Assembly (NCBI GenBank): GCA_014529385.2
Contig: CM043963.1
Coordinates: 72,443,412 to 72,507,411, forward strand
Source of the DNA: Adiantum capillus-veneris
Lineage: Eukaryota > Streptophyta > Polypodiopsida > Polypodiales > Pteridaceae
DNA length: 64,000 nt
Direction: 5' to 3'
Shown: positions 50,966 through 64,000 of the stretch, in pieces
Position numbering within the stretch: position 1 is the stretch's first letter
Layout: every line of letters begins with the position of its first letter
Program-made: the position numbers and the translations under genes
The notes under the pieces: generated by a model
Told to the model about the DNA's origin: nothing
Databases searched by the model: none
Seen by the model: only the letters and a program-made list of their open reading frames with translations

Positions 50966-51366
50966 CAAGGAATCGACATCGTCAACAAAGAAGAAGAAGG
51001 CCAAGTTGTGTGCCGCCGACACCGAAACAAGAAAAGCCGCCAAAGGCATGCCCCGGACGGCCCCAAAACTGACGAACAAGCTACATCGACGCACCCGTAA
51101 GGCCCGCCGTTCTCCGGAATCTCGTCCACAACGTATCTTTGCAGTAATATCCATAGGTTGTCATTATTTTTCCAGTTTCAAGCCAAATCTTTAAAAAAAA
51201 AACCCAATTGGAAATTATCACCTCTCTCTAGGTGATGGCCACAAAGGCCCACCTAGCAGTTTTCATTTTTAAATCCTCCTAAGACAAAGCAAGGGTCAAC
51301 CATCTGGGACCCACCGCCTTGCTTTGTCTCCCCTGATTAGGGCCCTAACCTAATCATACTGCCCTA
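50966..51366 (+). repeat. Dispersed module, copy 2
   Basis: Counterpart of 36317-36712. Here it directly follows the truncated RNase H of the gypsy element, in the same strand orientation as the following TATA and U5-like sequence, which supports an LTR or LTR-adjacent origin. Confidence 0.8.
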
Positions 51367-51770
51367 AACCTATAGCAGCCAGCACCTATAAAAAGGCACT
51401 GAGAGGTCACTATCGGGGGGGGGGGTCAGCACTTGGTAGCATTTTGGTGGGAGGAATTGGCAACACTTGTATCAAGAGAGAGGGGATTTAGTGTAGCATT
51501 TTGGGAATGAGCACTATGTGAAGAAGCCATGTGTACACCTTGACTCCAATAGTCGACACACACTCACACTAGTAGAAATCTTCGTGTCTATGAGTCACCT
51601 CTAGAGAACGCACTATTAAGGCTCACTATCTCTATCTGTCACCATGGTTGCCACCTCGTCGAAAATAAGGTTGCTGTAAATATTTCAATTAAAGTAGTTT
51701 TCCCTCACACCCCGAGGGTTTTTCATCACATGTGTCATTTCTCTATGTGTGTGTGTGTGTGTGTGTGTGT
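51367..51770 (+). repeat. Probable LTR R-U5 part of the Tat-like element
   Basis: It contains CACCTATAAAAAGGCACTGAG near 51385, a TATA box and start context, a G homopolymer at 51415-51425, and CACCCCGAGGGTTTTTCATC near 51710, as in plant gypsy U5. A (GT)n tract ends it at about 51770. Together with the module before it this is probably the 3' LTR; no 5' partner was found before 47.4 kb. Confidence 0.5.
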
Positions 51771-51825
51771 AGAGTTTATATCACTTTGAATCACCATTTT
51801 CTGCATCCTAGCCGCTCAAAGCTAG

Positions 51826-52239
51826 GTGGTGCCCCATGTTCACTTCATTGTGGCCAGCTCGGCGTGCATCGGCTCCTGGCGTTTTGAGGCCATCGGGGTC
51901 GGTGTCGCTCTTTGTGCTCGTCAACAGTTTTTAGAGAGAAGGAAAAGATCTAGGCCTTTGGATTTGCTAAAGGGGGACCACATTTTGGGCCATTACATTG
52001 GAAAACTCGATAAAGAGACAATAGATATCTGCCATAGGAAGCTTTCGCAATCACCCAATCTCCCCAAACCTGTAGTACTGGCTCTATCAATCCAATATGA
52101 CTTGGAGTGGACAAAATCATCCTTCTTGAAAAGCAAGAAACTATTAGAGTTTCTGGACTTGCTTATGGGTTTATGGGCTCAAGAAGTGCATGGTATGGCA
52201 TTATGTCTAGCTATGTCCTTGCCTCTTTTGGTGGCATAG
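51826..52239 (+). other. Open frame of 137 codons, no known domain
   Basis: The ORF directly follows the probable LTR. Its N-terminal part (CIGSWRFEAIGVGVAL) has leader-like composition; the rest (KLDKETIDICHRKLSQSPNL) matches nothing I know. It may be the start of another retroelement internal region or chance. Confidence 0.25.
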
Positions 52240-52391
52240 GCAAGTAGTTGTAGGATTAAAAAATGAAAAGCATCGTGCTGGCTCAAGTAGCCACAATTGA
52301 TCCTTGTTTTATTCCCCATGCTTCCTTGCTTCTCCCTAGTGGAAATCCATTGTAAAAACCTTTTTCTTGGAGATGGCCTAAAATAAGCATC

Positions 52392-53195
<804 letters not shown>

Positions 53196-53199
53196 GTCA

Positions 53200-53438
53200 T
53201 GTTACCATATATGTGGTAATGATGTGTGTGAACACACTTAGGACCACCGGGGCATTTTTTCTTTCACTAGGAGGTTTTTTTCCCTTGCATTGCATACACC
53301 CGTCATTCTAGGGCTAACTTATCTTTCTATCATGCACTAAGCAATACACTCTCTGTTGTGCGCCTTGAGCTTCTTCATCTTCTCCAAGCTGTGTATGCAT
53401 CCTTGCAACCCTTATTCCAGCAATTGGTATCATAGCAG
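53200..53438 (+). repeat. Copia LTR end and primer-binding site
   Basis: A TG-starting sequence (TGTTACCATATATGTGG) at about 53200 runs to CA near 53422. It is followed by TTGGTATCATAGCAGG (about 53424-53439), a one-base variant of the initiator tRNA-Met primer-binding site TGGTATCAGAGC. Gag follows downstream, so this is the 5' LTR end of the element below. The LTR may be shortened on its left. Confidence 0.65.
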
Positions 53439-53789
53439 GTTGCATCCTTTTGGGCATAGTTTCTAGCACCTACCTGCTCACTTTCTTCGATTTTGGTGAG
53501 TTTTGGTGAGTGTTAAAAGTTTAACAAATACTTTAGGGGTGCTCGTAGAGCTTGATTTGCTCAAAATTTTGATTCAAGATCATTTCAACCTCTGTTCTTG
53601 TGTCAAAAAGAATTTGGAATGTTGTGCAAGGCATTGACGTACGTTGCCTTCTGAGATACGGGTTGTGTTTAGGATGTTGCAGGTTTTGGTTCGTTTACAG
53701 CTGGTAGACTTGTTTTGCCTACGACTGAGAAGTCGTGTTGGGATGTCAGAGATGCGTAAGCTCATGCATCAATTACATTATCTATGAAG

Positions 53790-55205
53790 TGCACTATTAC
53801 TCCTCACATTCGCTCAGTAAAATCAGCAAAACTGGCTTGGGATACTCTGGTTGATCTTTATGCAAAGTCAAATGAGACTTAAATTGAATTGATGCGTAAA
53901 GAGCTGGAGTCAAATATTATGCAAGAGGAAGATGACATGGACACTTTCCTTTTTGGTATCAAGGATATCAATGAGAAACTCACTTATGTAGGAAAAGTCA
54001 ATTATGATAGTTCACTTGTGTAGAATGTTCTCGATGCATTACAAGACTTTTGCTAGTACTTGGAGATTTATGACCCAAGAAACCTCTCAAGCTATCAATA
54101 TTGATGCATTATGCACATTGTTATTGTTACTGTGAGAGTCACTTTCAAGAAAGAAGAAGGCTAAACAGTGTGTAGTTGAATATGTTTTTTTTCCTGCTCA
54201 AAGAAAAGGTGGCAATAGCAATGTAGCCACTTCCCATGGTTCTTTAGTGATTGGAAAATCACATGTTCCTACTGCTTCTATTAGCAACACCTCGTCTAAA
54301 AATTTTGGCAAAGAGGGCAAGAAGAAAATGTGTTGCCATTATTTCAAGTTTAATAATCACTTGTAAAGCAATGTCCTAAGTTGAAGGCAAAAGAGTCGAA
54401 GAACAAAGAGGCTAGCTCTACTACAAACACAACTATTGTAGAATCTTTTGGAAACAGATATTGTGATGTTGATGTAGATACATAGAGTAGGAATTTAGTG
54501 CAGAGTATTCTTATGATCCTTCTATCCATGATGCATGTATGTCAGTTGTTGCAGATTCACATGTGTGGTACTTTGATAGTGGTGCTACAAAGCACATTAC
54601 TTCACACATTGTGACTTGTTTACCTCTCTTAGGTATGTCTCTCATGGTAAAGGAGTCACTTGTGGCAAAAATGCCTCTTATCTAGTCAACGGAGCTGAAA
54701 TATTGTGCTAAATACTACAAATGGAAGTTCTTTTACACCTGTTGATGCACTTTGTGTACTAGGGATAAAAAAGAATCTATTTGTTGTATCTACACTTGCA
54801 AGACTTGGTCTTGTTGTCAAATTTGTGGATGAAAAATGTACAATTCATGATCTCAGTTATGGTGATGAAGTAGTTGCATCTAGAACTTTGTGATGTGGGC
54901 TATATAATCTCACTTTGTATGACAAGTGTGGATAAATTTTGCAAATGCAGTTTTGGATTCAAAGGCTGTTTCAGATGCAAAGCTTTAGCATGCATGTTTT
55001 GGGCATCTAAATTTTAGCAGTTTGTAGTGCTTGTAAAAATCTAATATGGTTATTTCTTTGTTTCCTCCTAAAGCACCTTGTAAGCATGTTTGTGAACGTT
55101 GTATTTTGGGTAAGATGCAGCATTCAAATTTTCCAAAGGATGGTTCACTAAGGGCTACATGCAAGTTGCAACTTGTGCATAGTGATGTTTGTGGGCCTTG
55201 TGAGA
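53790..55205 (+). pseudogene. Ty1/copia gag-protease-integrase N-terminus, truncated
   Basis: Gag shows SVKSAKLAWDTLVDLYAKSN and ELMRKELESNIMQEEDDMDT, the UBN2-type copia gag. A zinc-knuckle region is degraded (CCHYFKFNNH, KQCPKLKAKESK). The protease has WYFDSGATKHIT with its active-site DSG. The pre-integrase region has FGHLNFSSL, then CERCILGKMQHSNFPKDG and LQLVHSDVCGP. Sequence identity to the element stops at about 55205, before the integrase catalytic core. Several stops are present. The order LTR, PBS, gag, protease and integrase start is that of copia. Confidence 0.85.
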
Positions 55206-55600
55206 CCACAAGGTAGACAAACATGCTAATAACCTCCCAACCATCCTATATATAGGCCCTTGGACCTCTTCCATATATAGACCCCTTTACTACATGTGTG
55301 TCCAACACGTTGCCAGGGCCGTGCCCGCCTAGTCCTACCCATGGCATGACATTGCTCTCCCCTTGGAGAAAAGTTTTTGTCCTCAAAAACACAAGTGGTG
55401 GTATCTTCATAAGAAGACTAATGTTTTTCATCATGGCATCCCTCATGGATCCAACGGTTCATTGGATCCGAACCCGGTTCAGTGGGAGGTTCAAGGAAAT
55501 CAAGAATAACATCTTGATTTTTCCACATTGTTGTCCCCGCGTAACCATCTTGATTAACCTACCCATAACCAACATAGCGTGGAACTCCATTTAGAACTCA
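55206..55600 (-). other. Possible 3' end of a gypsy polyprotein plus LTR start
   Basis: On the minus strand VFEDKNFSPRGE (near 55385-55350) resembles the closing segment of gypsy polyproteins. It is followed at once by a purine-rich stretch (AAGGGGAGAGCAA) and TGTCATGCC, which could be the polypurine tract and LTR start. The rest is unclear. This also marks the abrupt end of the copia element. Confidence 0.35.
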
Positions 55601-58088
55601 CTTGAGTATGCTAAACGAGTTATCACAACTAGACTGTTTGAAGGTACTAGAACGTGTAATAAGACCTCTGCTCAACTTTCCATGAAAGTAACATGATGAT
55701 ATACTTATCAACACCGACCAAGTCTTTGACTTACTGATGTTTCTTGTCAGTAACCAACCTCATCCAAACTAATGATCAAGGTTGATAACCTGAGAATAAT
55801 AGGCAGAGACTAAAACTAGTCGCAACATGCCTTTCATCATGTGAAACAAACTCCCAACCAGAAAGGTAATCAATCCGGTTGTGTCGCTTCTTGCTAATGT
55901 ATGCACTTAGCATATCCTTTAGCGTGGTTAACTAATGTATGTGCTTAGCATATCCTTTAGTACTATATAGAATGCTTGTAAGCTACCCATCCAACACGAG
56001 ATAAATAGCAAAGTATAAGAGTGTGGTGCTTTCCCCAATCAATTACAGGCAGTCTTCCATGACTGATGATAACCTATGACTCACCAAGTGAGGTTCAAGT
56101 CGTATGCTTGATGTGAATTTGATCGAAGTAAACTCATAGAGTTTAGATCATCCAATCACAAACACCGATACTAAACCATTATCGTGTATGACCGAGTGTG
56201 AACTCATAGTAAATCTGCAAGAGAGATTACACTTGCAGTGCAAAAGGGTGCAGAAAGAATAAAGTCCAGGAATTTTCATGCGGCTCCAAATAAATCTGTG
56301 TTAAACACTAGGGCCCATAACACCTAGTGTGCATGCATTTAACACAAACATATCCGAACCGCAATTCCATGACAAGACTTTCCACGATACATATGTGAAA
56401 GTCTTGCAATGAAAGTTGGACCATAACAGAATGCGAAAACTCAGTCACACCTCGGTAACAACCATGAGACATTCTCATTATATAGCACACATGGATATTT
56501 GGAGAAACAACCATCCGTTACGTGGTGGTTTCACAGCACTTTAAATCGCAACAAGTCTGTACTTAGTGCCCAATAATTTTTGGACACTGAAATTGTTCCT
56601 GATATTGTGTGCTCCAAATGGTCTAACAAATGGATGTGACCAGCACCTAGGGACTTCCTCGCAACACATCATTAGGAATTACGCGCCAGTGTCAGTCTTA
56701 GAGACTCATATTCTCCACATGTGGAATATATCTCAAATAAGGATGTCGAAAAAAAGGACATCCTTCATGTACGAGATGTACTTGTGTGTGGAGGTAACTG
56801 CAAGCACTGTGCGATGCGAGTGAGAGAGACCCTCATTATCATTGCTCCACACTAGCTAAATCGAACTCCGTGAGTTCCTAGACCATGTTGTATCCCATGC
56901 GACCGCATGTGCCAAACAGAAGCATACCATGTAGGTTTGTAATTGTCTCAACAAGAGTCAAAACCATCATGGTATCTTGATGAACAAGGAAGATAGAAAA
57001 TAACATTATTTTCTCAAAATGCTATGCTCTTACATGATCCTGTCACTTGGCTAAAGAGCAAGCTCGATGAAATCCTTCTAGCTCAAACATCCCGTTTATA
57101 GAATTTAAGCAAACTTAATTGGAAAGGAAAATAGATCCAAAAAACATGTACTTACCATGAGGTGGAAATTACCTGATACTTACCCGGAAGTCAAGTAGAT
57201 CCCTCAACCTGTAAGCTTACCATATCAAAATTTCTTTGACCTACTAATCACTCAAATTAGAGATTATTGAAGATAAAGAAATTGAACTTGTAACCCTGGA
57301 TGTTGCCTTGGCAATCCAAACCCCTTGGTTAGAATCTACGTAGTCAAACCCCTTGGCAAGACCCTTGATAAAAACTACTCAATTAGCAGTTAACGATAAC
57401 CAACATAGTCGACCGTGTACAAAAATGATTGGAATCAACTGGAAAAGTTGAATGTGTCCACTACCCTGTGGTAGATTGCGGACTTCTTTACTTGAAAGTA
57501 CAACTGTGGTAGATCAAATTGTGATCCTCAATGCCTATGGAGTGATTTATTAATCACCCACAGGGTCTTACCCCAAAACTATGCTTCCATAGACACTCAT
57601 AGTGCTATAGAGAGAGAAGGAGATACGCACAAGTGAAATGCCTAGTTCTTATGAACAGCCATGCTGTCGCAACTATTTCCTGCATTTAGAATCCGTGGGA
57701 TAGATCAGCTGCTATGAGTTTAATACTATTGGAAATTCAACTCGATTGTCGCACTGAAAACATGTAGTAGAAAAATGACACCCAAAACATCCATAATGAC
57801 AAGACTCTTTCTTGTCCAGTAATGTCGATGGGTGCTCCACTTGGTAGATCTGTTTGATCTTGAGAATAAGCAGCCAAGGAATGCCAATAGTTGGGTCTTA
57901 CCCTACGTCTAACAATGGCTCTTAGTCTTTATGGCTCATAGCCCTTCAATCGACGAACCGAGGAAGACTAATTTGGGTGGCGTCTTGGCCACTTTCTAGC
58001 TAAGAGTTAGAGCACCTTGGCTCAGGCTAACTCATGAGAAAAACATGTGTCAAAAGCTTCTTATAATGTTTTCATTATTCTTCGAGAG

Positions 58089-58090
<2 letters not shown>
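55601..58090. other. Long stretch without recognisable gene
   Basis: Moderate-GC sequence with no domain, no long ORF and no clear repeat to other parts of the window, apart from a short local repeat (TATGCACTTAGCATATCC / TATGTGCTTAGCATATCC near 55900-55960). Possibly LTR sequence of the element to its left. Confidence 0.45.

Positions 58091-58095
<5 letters not shown>

Positions 58096-58150
<55 letters not shown>
58096..58150. repeat. (GA)n microsatellite
   Basis: About 27 GA units. Confidence 0.95.
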
Positions 58151-60940
58151 TAGCATGCTGGGTTCAGGAAGGTTTTATAACCTATTGTAGTGCGTACCCA
58201 ATTCATGTGCTTGTGTGCATCTTATGCCTGGGCTGTAGCTTATTCTATAATCATACAACAATATGTTTGTATGACGCTCTCATCGAGAGAGGCAACAGAA
58301 AACACAAGTCAAATCTTGACCCGTCTACCTTGTATGGGGTCGTGACTGTACGAGGATGACTTGAATAAGGCACTTTGCCTGTGAATCAAGTCTAAGTTTT
58401 AGGTTCTTTTTAGTGTTGTTGTGCGTTGACAGCAACCAAAAATCATGTCAAACAATCCAGAACTTATCTTGTGCTTGACAGAGTTGCGAGTGTGATAGCG
58501 GAAGAGTAATTCATGAGGCGGTAGAATTGAATCCACCTACCTAGCATGCCTTACGTATAGAATTGTAAGCCCTTGGTTACAGCGATGGCCTCAAACATAA
58601 CAGCCCAAACCATAAGTGCCGTGCACAATCTATATTGGTAGGGATGTTGTGAGGTGCCAATGCCCTTGATTCCAAGTCAATGGGCAGTATCTCGACATAA
58701 GGGAGAAGCCTTGCTTCGTGTAAAACTGCCAAAGCACTTTGATTTTCACAACGACAATAGTTGCTAAGTATGTAAACATGGAAAAACAACAAAAATTGAG
58801 AATTGTCTAACTTGGGCTTCCATCTGCAACCAGTTGGCATGAAACCAGCTCATAGTCATCTGTACATAAAGAAACAATTTGCAAACATTTTGACAAATCC
58901 CTGCCAAGTTTTTATGCTCATAGCATATGCCAAACGTGGGGAGTCCCAATGCAAGATGCACTATTGACATACAAATATCATGACAAAAAAAACGACCTTG
59001 TCGAGTAATTTCGACAGAAATTAGCCAATAATGTGGGGCAAGCATCCTCTAGCAGCTTCTAGAAACAAAGAGAAGGAGTCGGTCATGCCGAGCAGCTTAC
59101 CCCCTTCATCAAGTCAAGCAATAGAATGTGCCAATCTCCTTGAGATTCCAAAACATTGCAAATTTGCTATGCTTTTGCATCGAAATTGAACTGTTGTGAA
59201 GCCGTGATGTAGAGCAAGGCGGTTGGTACTCAAGCCATGCTTAATTCCAATCTTTAAACCAATCAAATTTTTTATGCTTATAGTAATTTTCACAAGCCAT
59301 GCTTGTGCTTTGTGTGCCTAAAGTGTATGCACGTATGTTGCATATCATAGCTATCAAGAAAATGCTTAACAAAACAAAATCAACTGCGTACCCCATTAAG
59401 TACACCTGCCGACAAATCTTGCAGACGCAAAAATCAAATGAGCTGCAAGCAAAAAGAAAATCGAGAAATGATTTATGAGACATTGTTGCTTGGTGCAATA
59501 GATAATCTACTTCCTGCTGCCAAGGTACTTGCCTGATCTGCAAGAAAATTGGAAACTTGAGATCAATTCAATGCTCGAGTTGGGTTACACAAACCGCGGC
59601 CATGAGCGTCTGTGAATGATTCGATCGGCCTTGACAATTGCCACGATCGTATACAGTACACGCCATGCCTAAGTTACTTGTATTGCGAGGCAACGTTGCC
59701 TCGTGGGAGCCATTAAAACCCTTGCATGGGCTATCTTTGGTGGAGCCTTGCTCCTTAGTCCAAATGGCGGTACCACCAGCTGAAGTGGACATAATGTACT
59801 GACCATGGTCATACTTGACCCATAGGTAGTCTCTCAGGGAAACATAGCCAAGATTAACGTAATTACATGTTTTTGCAATACAATTGCACACACAAAGCTG
59901 TGAAAACTGTAAGAACGTGAAAATTCAAACCTAATAATACAACCTTGTTGGAGTACTTGAAGAAAATCCTTGCCTCCCATCCTATGGCAATGCCCTTGCT
60001 GGCATGAATCCCAAACTATGTCGAAGCCCTGCACCTTGGACGCCTTGCATAGCCCGTGCATATGCAACCTTGGGTGCTGATTGTGAGGAGATCCATGCCT
60101 TCTCCTCAGTCATGCTGCCGGCCCGGGGGATTCACTCTATATACAAAACAGGACACCACCTGCGAGCGGACATTTTAGAAAAAACCCCTATATATGACTC
60201 ATATTCAAGAATATGACCCCCTTGCTACGCTTATACGACAATCAATGAAGAAAACTATCATACCCCTATCTTACATATATGATTTAGGTCTCACATGATC
60301 TAACTGAGTAAATCTAGTCAAAGAGTGTGTAGCATAGTGACCGAAAAGATACTAAGAAACCATTTCTATTTGATAATTGGACGTCCCCTCACTGAGTCTT
60401 AGTTTGACTTTCAAATTATGTGTCCAATCAACTCGCACTCTGGCTACTCGTCCATTTCTCACCCATCCAAAGTTGGTGTAAATCAACCCTTGACCTACTC
60501 TAAATCAGCGCTTATCTATGGTCTGCAAAATTTAATGTGTGACTGATAAAAAGCTTCCCCAAAACTCATCCAAGTTCTAGTGCACGGGTGAAAGCATGAA
60601 TAGGTGGAAAGCTATATATGTGATATCATTAAATAGCATAGCATGACATTGGGGGTGTGGTCACCGGTGCCATATTTCAGACGTCCAAATTTATATTCTA
60701 AAAAATGTTATACGGAAAAATTCAGCCTTCACACACCCACTTTGTTTCATGAGTAATTGGCAGTTTCAAACACCGTGCCCCCCCCCCCCCCCCCGACCCC
60801 CCGCCTCTCTCTCTCTCTCTCGCACGCGTGCTCAAGGTCTACTGTGCTTAGAGCTTCTACTGTGCAAGCTTCGCTGCTTCAAGGACGATTGTAGTAACCA
60901 CCCTCTTCTCTTCGAGGTATGTCTCTCCCATTGAACATGT
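58151..60940. other. No gene firmly recognised; one minus-strand open block
   Basis: A minus-strand open frame at 59891-59568 (LRDYLWVKYDHGQYIMSTSA) and an upstream segment near 60110-59940 (IGWEARIFFKYSNKVVLL) look protein-like and might be exons of a gene, but I recognise no family and the joins are not certain. A poly-C followed by (CT)n lies at about 60779-60823. Confidence 0.3.
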
Positions 60941-60944
60941 ACAC

Positions 60945-62135
60945 TGTAACATTTAATGGTCTAAAAACTTATGTGTAGCGGAAATTAGCATGAACATAGT
61001 GGGCATTTCATTAGAATAGATTCCTAATGAGAATTACAAGAGTGCTTGGGTGGAGAGAGCAAAAAAAAGCATAACACCTAGTTAGATAGCATCAACAATA
61101 CTTCAAAAGAGAGAGAAATTAATCTATTGACAACATTTGACGACCGGATTTGCATGGAGCTGGTCCCCCCTCCAAAAGGCTTTGTATTATGGTTTCTCCC
61201 ATCAAGAGAGACATTGTACAATACAATTCTTTGTGTTCCTTCAAGACTAGCTAGTGCAATGAAGATGAAAACTTCATGCACTAAGCAAAACACTTAGTAA
61301 ACACAACTTTAATTATCCCCATTCTCAGACCCAAGACCTCACACACCTTCGAAGATGGTGATAGCGAGCAGGGTATGAGAGTAGATTGAGAGGAAGAAGG
61401 AGTATCTTATGAGAAAGATGTACATCTCCTCACATAATCACTCATATTAGCATAGCTTTAGCTTAGTAATTAGCTTGGTAGAGGAGATGAGCATGCATTG
61501 AAGCTTGGCTCTTGGTTGGATTTGCATCCACAAGCCAAGAGTGTGTCGATGTAGGCTTCTATCTCACAAGCTTGGAGTAGGTGATGAGTTCTGCATTAAA
61601 GCTTGGGAAGAGATAGTCTTCTCTTTTTTCACACATGAGATTGTGTGAGTGTGTGTGTGATGATGCCTTGCAAAAATCAGCCCCCTCTCTCTCTTGGGCA
61701 AGCCCTCTTGCTAATTGCTCTTGCGGGCTTCCCATTGGGCCTCCCCAAGTCAAGCCAATGGCTATTAAGCAGCATAAGTGATAGCCTTCTGACATGTGTC
61801 CCCCTTTCCCTTTTTGTGAGAGCTTTAGGTAATTTAATAATTAAACTAAACTCTCATTGGACCCCTTTGCCTCCTAGCTAATAGAAATCAGGCAAGCCAT
61901 TGGGCTCCTGAATGCTCATTGGACCCCTTGGGAGACTGTCCAATAGTCTTCTAGGAGACTTAATTCTCATTGGTTCTTTTATTAAGTGTTTTTAAATTAA
62001 TTAAACTAGATTTACTCTAGCCTAATTCTCATTGGTCCACCTCCAAGGCCATCCAATAGGAATTGGGCACACCTTGTGTCTGGGCTAGGGAGCGGGAGCT
62101 AACATGTGTCCCTAATTCCCTTTGTGTAAAGGGAG

Positions 62136-62194
<59 letters not shown>

Positions 62195-62572
62195 CTTTCT
62201 CTCTCATCCCCTAGAAGAAGGGCTCGCCCCCTCCCATGTAGGGATATGCAAGGACTTTTTAGTTACACACAAAGCATCCAATTTCCCCTAGGGTTGACCT
62301 TTGGACACAACCTTTGAATTTTGGAACCTTAGCATTTTGGAAGTCTTAATGGGCTGAACCTTAGGGTCTCTTTAGCCCATTGTTGCACATGGCTCTTTTG
62401 CAGATGGCCCCCCCTTTGGAACCCTATTTTCCCTCCTTTGGATCCCTACTATGGCCGGTCTGCTAGCTTAACCAATATTCTAGCTTTTTCTCCCCTGGCA
62501 CTTCTCCACATTAAATGATCAGTTTAATATGAGAAAATCATTTAGGAGAATTAGATATTTATTATTATGACA
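60945..62572 (-). repeat. Chromovirus 3' LTR
   Basis: On the minus strand it begins TGTCATAATAATAAATA at 62572, directly after a purine-rich tract (CAAGAGAGAGGTAA, 62586-62573), and ends near TGTTACA at about 60945-60950 (CA end). Length about 1.63 kb. It carries a (GT)n tract at 62139-62192. The related copy at 29270-31466 confirms the family. Its own 5' LTR lies beyond the window. Confidence 0.75.
62139..62192. repeat. (GT)n microsatellite
   Basis: About 27 GT units inside the chromovirus LTR; the related LTR at 29-31 kb has only a few GT units here. Confidence 0.95.
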
Positions 62573-62929
62573 TTACCTCTCTCTTGAAATCATAGTCGTC
62601 CTCGACTATGGTGTAGAGAAGATAAAGCATATTCACGAGTCCTTTTCTTAGCAGGTAGAGGATCCCTATGTTACCCTACGACATCATTCCACAATGGATG
62701 ACTAGTCCATTTGGCGCTTGAGAGCCTGAGGCTGCCGCAAGAATGTCTTCACATTAGTCGTATCAGTCTTCCATAGTAGAGTGACAAGCTCTACGTGGTG
62801 TTTGGGAGACGTCGTCTCCGCAAACTTGATCTAAGCATGCATACTACTTTATTTTTGTGCACAATTTAGAAAAACAGAGTCTTATAAGACAAAAAAAACT
62901 TTGTTCATTTTTAACATTTTGTACATTTG

Positions 62930-64000
62930 CTTACTCTTGGGAAGCATTGTAAGCATTTACAAGGTTTAGGTTATCCTTTAATTGTATGCCTTGCATCCAT
63001 CTAGCATCTTCAAAAGGATAATTCTTAAACTTAATAAGATATCGTTGGATAGTCTTACCGTCTTTTAATACCTTGTCTTCATGTCGGAGAATGGACTCGG
63101 GCTACAGCACCTCTTCTTGTTCCTCGATCTCCGGTGGGTCTTCAATAGTTGGTTCTTGAGGTGGCTCTCCTTTGTAAGGCTTTAATAGGCTCACATGGAA
63201 AGCATTTTGTATGAGCCAATGATTGGGCAACTTGAGTTGATAGGCCATCTCATTGATTGGCCTAAGAATCTGGAAGGGACCATAGTACCTTTTTGCTAGT
63301 TTAGCATAGTACTTTTGGTGGCCCGTAGGATTCTTGCCCGTCATGTGCCTTAATCGAGCCTTGGGAAACTTTAACAAGACCCAATCATTTTCTTTAAAGG
63401 CTTGGGATCTTCTGTGCTTGTCAGCAGTAGCCTTTTGCCTTTGCTGTGAGATAGAGATAGCATCCTTAATCTTTTGAAAAGATTCTTGTAGGTCTTGGCT
63501 ATACTCATCTGCAGCGAAGATCTTCCCATGTACTTTAAGTAGCAAGGGACTTTTTGATCTTCCCTCAATTACCTCGAAAGGTGCTTTTCCCGTGGAAGTA
63601 TGTACAGTGTTATTGTAAGAATACTCCACTAAGGGTAAGTACTTCTCCCATTGAGATCTTTGATCTACTTCCGTTACATAGGCTTTTAGTAGATCGAGAA
63701 TTGTTAGGTTAGCTATTTCACTTTGGCGATCCATTTGTGGATAATAGGCCGAAGAGAAGTTTAGCCTTGTCCCTAAATTCTCAAAGAGACCCTTCCAGAA
63801 ATTACTAGTCATTCTAGGATCTCTATCTGACACTATAGACATTGGCAAGCCATGGTACTTGAAAATTTGTGAAATGAAGAGGGTTGCTATTTGATGGGCT
63901 TTGATAGTCTTTTTGACAGGTATAAAATGAGCTTGTTTACTGAACCTGTCTACTATCGTCCATATTCCCGTATTCCCATGGATAGACTTAGGCAATCTAT
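62930..64000 (-). pseudogene. Ty3/gypsy chromovirus integrase and chromodomain (partial)
   Basis: The frame enters from the right edge. The integrase core contains the three acidic residues in context: WTIVDRFSKQAHFIP, SIVSDRDPRMTSNFW and the Glu in YYPQMDRQSEIANL. The C-terminal GPY/F module (LAKRYYGPFQIL) and FHVSLLKPY follow. A TAG at 63099-63101 interrupts the frame. Beyond it, in the same frame, is a chromodomain: PESILRHEDKVLKDGKT, IQRYLIKFKNYP, ARWMQ. Integrase inserts the element DNA; the chromodomain directs it to modified chromatin. Apart from the one stop this copy is well preserved over almost 300 codons, so it is relatively young. Upstream gag, protease and RT are outside the window. 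Confidence 0.9.

Noticed and set aside
58577-59045. Minus-strand frames (CRCENQSALAVLHEARLL) as copia RNase H
   Set aside because: Only a vague resemblance to a CDNQSA-type motif, with no other RNase H blocks around.

Overview
The window looks like nuclear DNA of a land plant. The evidence is a nuclear-type mitochondrial ClpP gene, plant-style GT-AG introns, and a dense nest of plant transposon families: CACTA/En-Spm, hAT, Ty3/gypsy of the chromovirus and Tat types, Ty1/copia and a LINE. Very long (CT)n/(GT)n microsatellites and large gene-poor gaps would fit a seed-free plant such as a fern, but that placement is inference only.

Layout. 1-1691: remnant of a hAT transposase (minus strand), cut by the window edge. 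1819-1972 and 10037-10590: a 154-bp tandem repeat split by one complete CACTA element (1973-10030). The element has matching CACTACAAGAGG ends, subterminal CGTCGCTA-type repeats, a TNP2-like transposase, a second En/Spm ORF, and a captured fragment of a host heavy-metal-associated (HMA) domain gene. 11.6-15.2 kb: AT-rich direct repeats with (CT)n tracts. 16.6-18.2 kb: a candidate spliced gene with a SAM-like domain and several in-phase introns. 21.65-22.38 kb: an intact mitochondrial CLPP gene, the only clearly intact known gene here. 23-25.4 kb: copia reverse-transcriptase remains, a perfect 122-bp tandem duplication with a TATA-like element, and a 5'-truncated LINE with a 17-bp target duplication.

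29.3-31.5 kb: an LTR related to the one at 60.9-62.6 kb. 33.2-34.3 kb: a decayed gypsy integrase. 34.7-36.3 kb: an exceptional microsatellite cluster. 36.3-36.7 kb: a module repeated at 51 kb, followed by a gag zinc knuckle. 39.0-39.8 kb: a copia-type LTR. 39.9-42.35 kb: a spliced transposase-like gene of a family I cannot name. 43.13-43.33 kb: a fold-back element. 43.5-46.9 kb: two unrecognised minus-strand genes. 47.4-51.8 kb: a Tat-like gypsy element with two RNase H domains, damaged and truncated. 53.2-55.2 kb: a copia element with LTR, primer-binding site, gag and protease. 60.9-64.0 kb: 3' LTR, chromodomain and integrase of a chromovirus, cut by the right edge.

The genes do not form a pathway. 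CLPP is a housekeeping gene in a transposon-rich neighbourhood. The CACTA element carries its own two-gene transposition module, but every mobile-element ORF seen carries stops or frameshifts, so the copies here look non-autonomous or dead.
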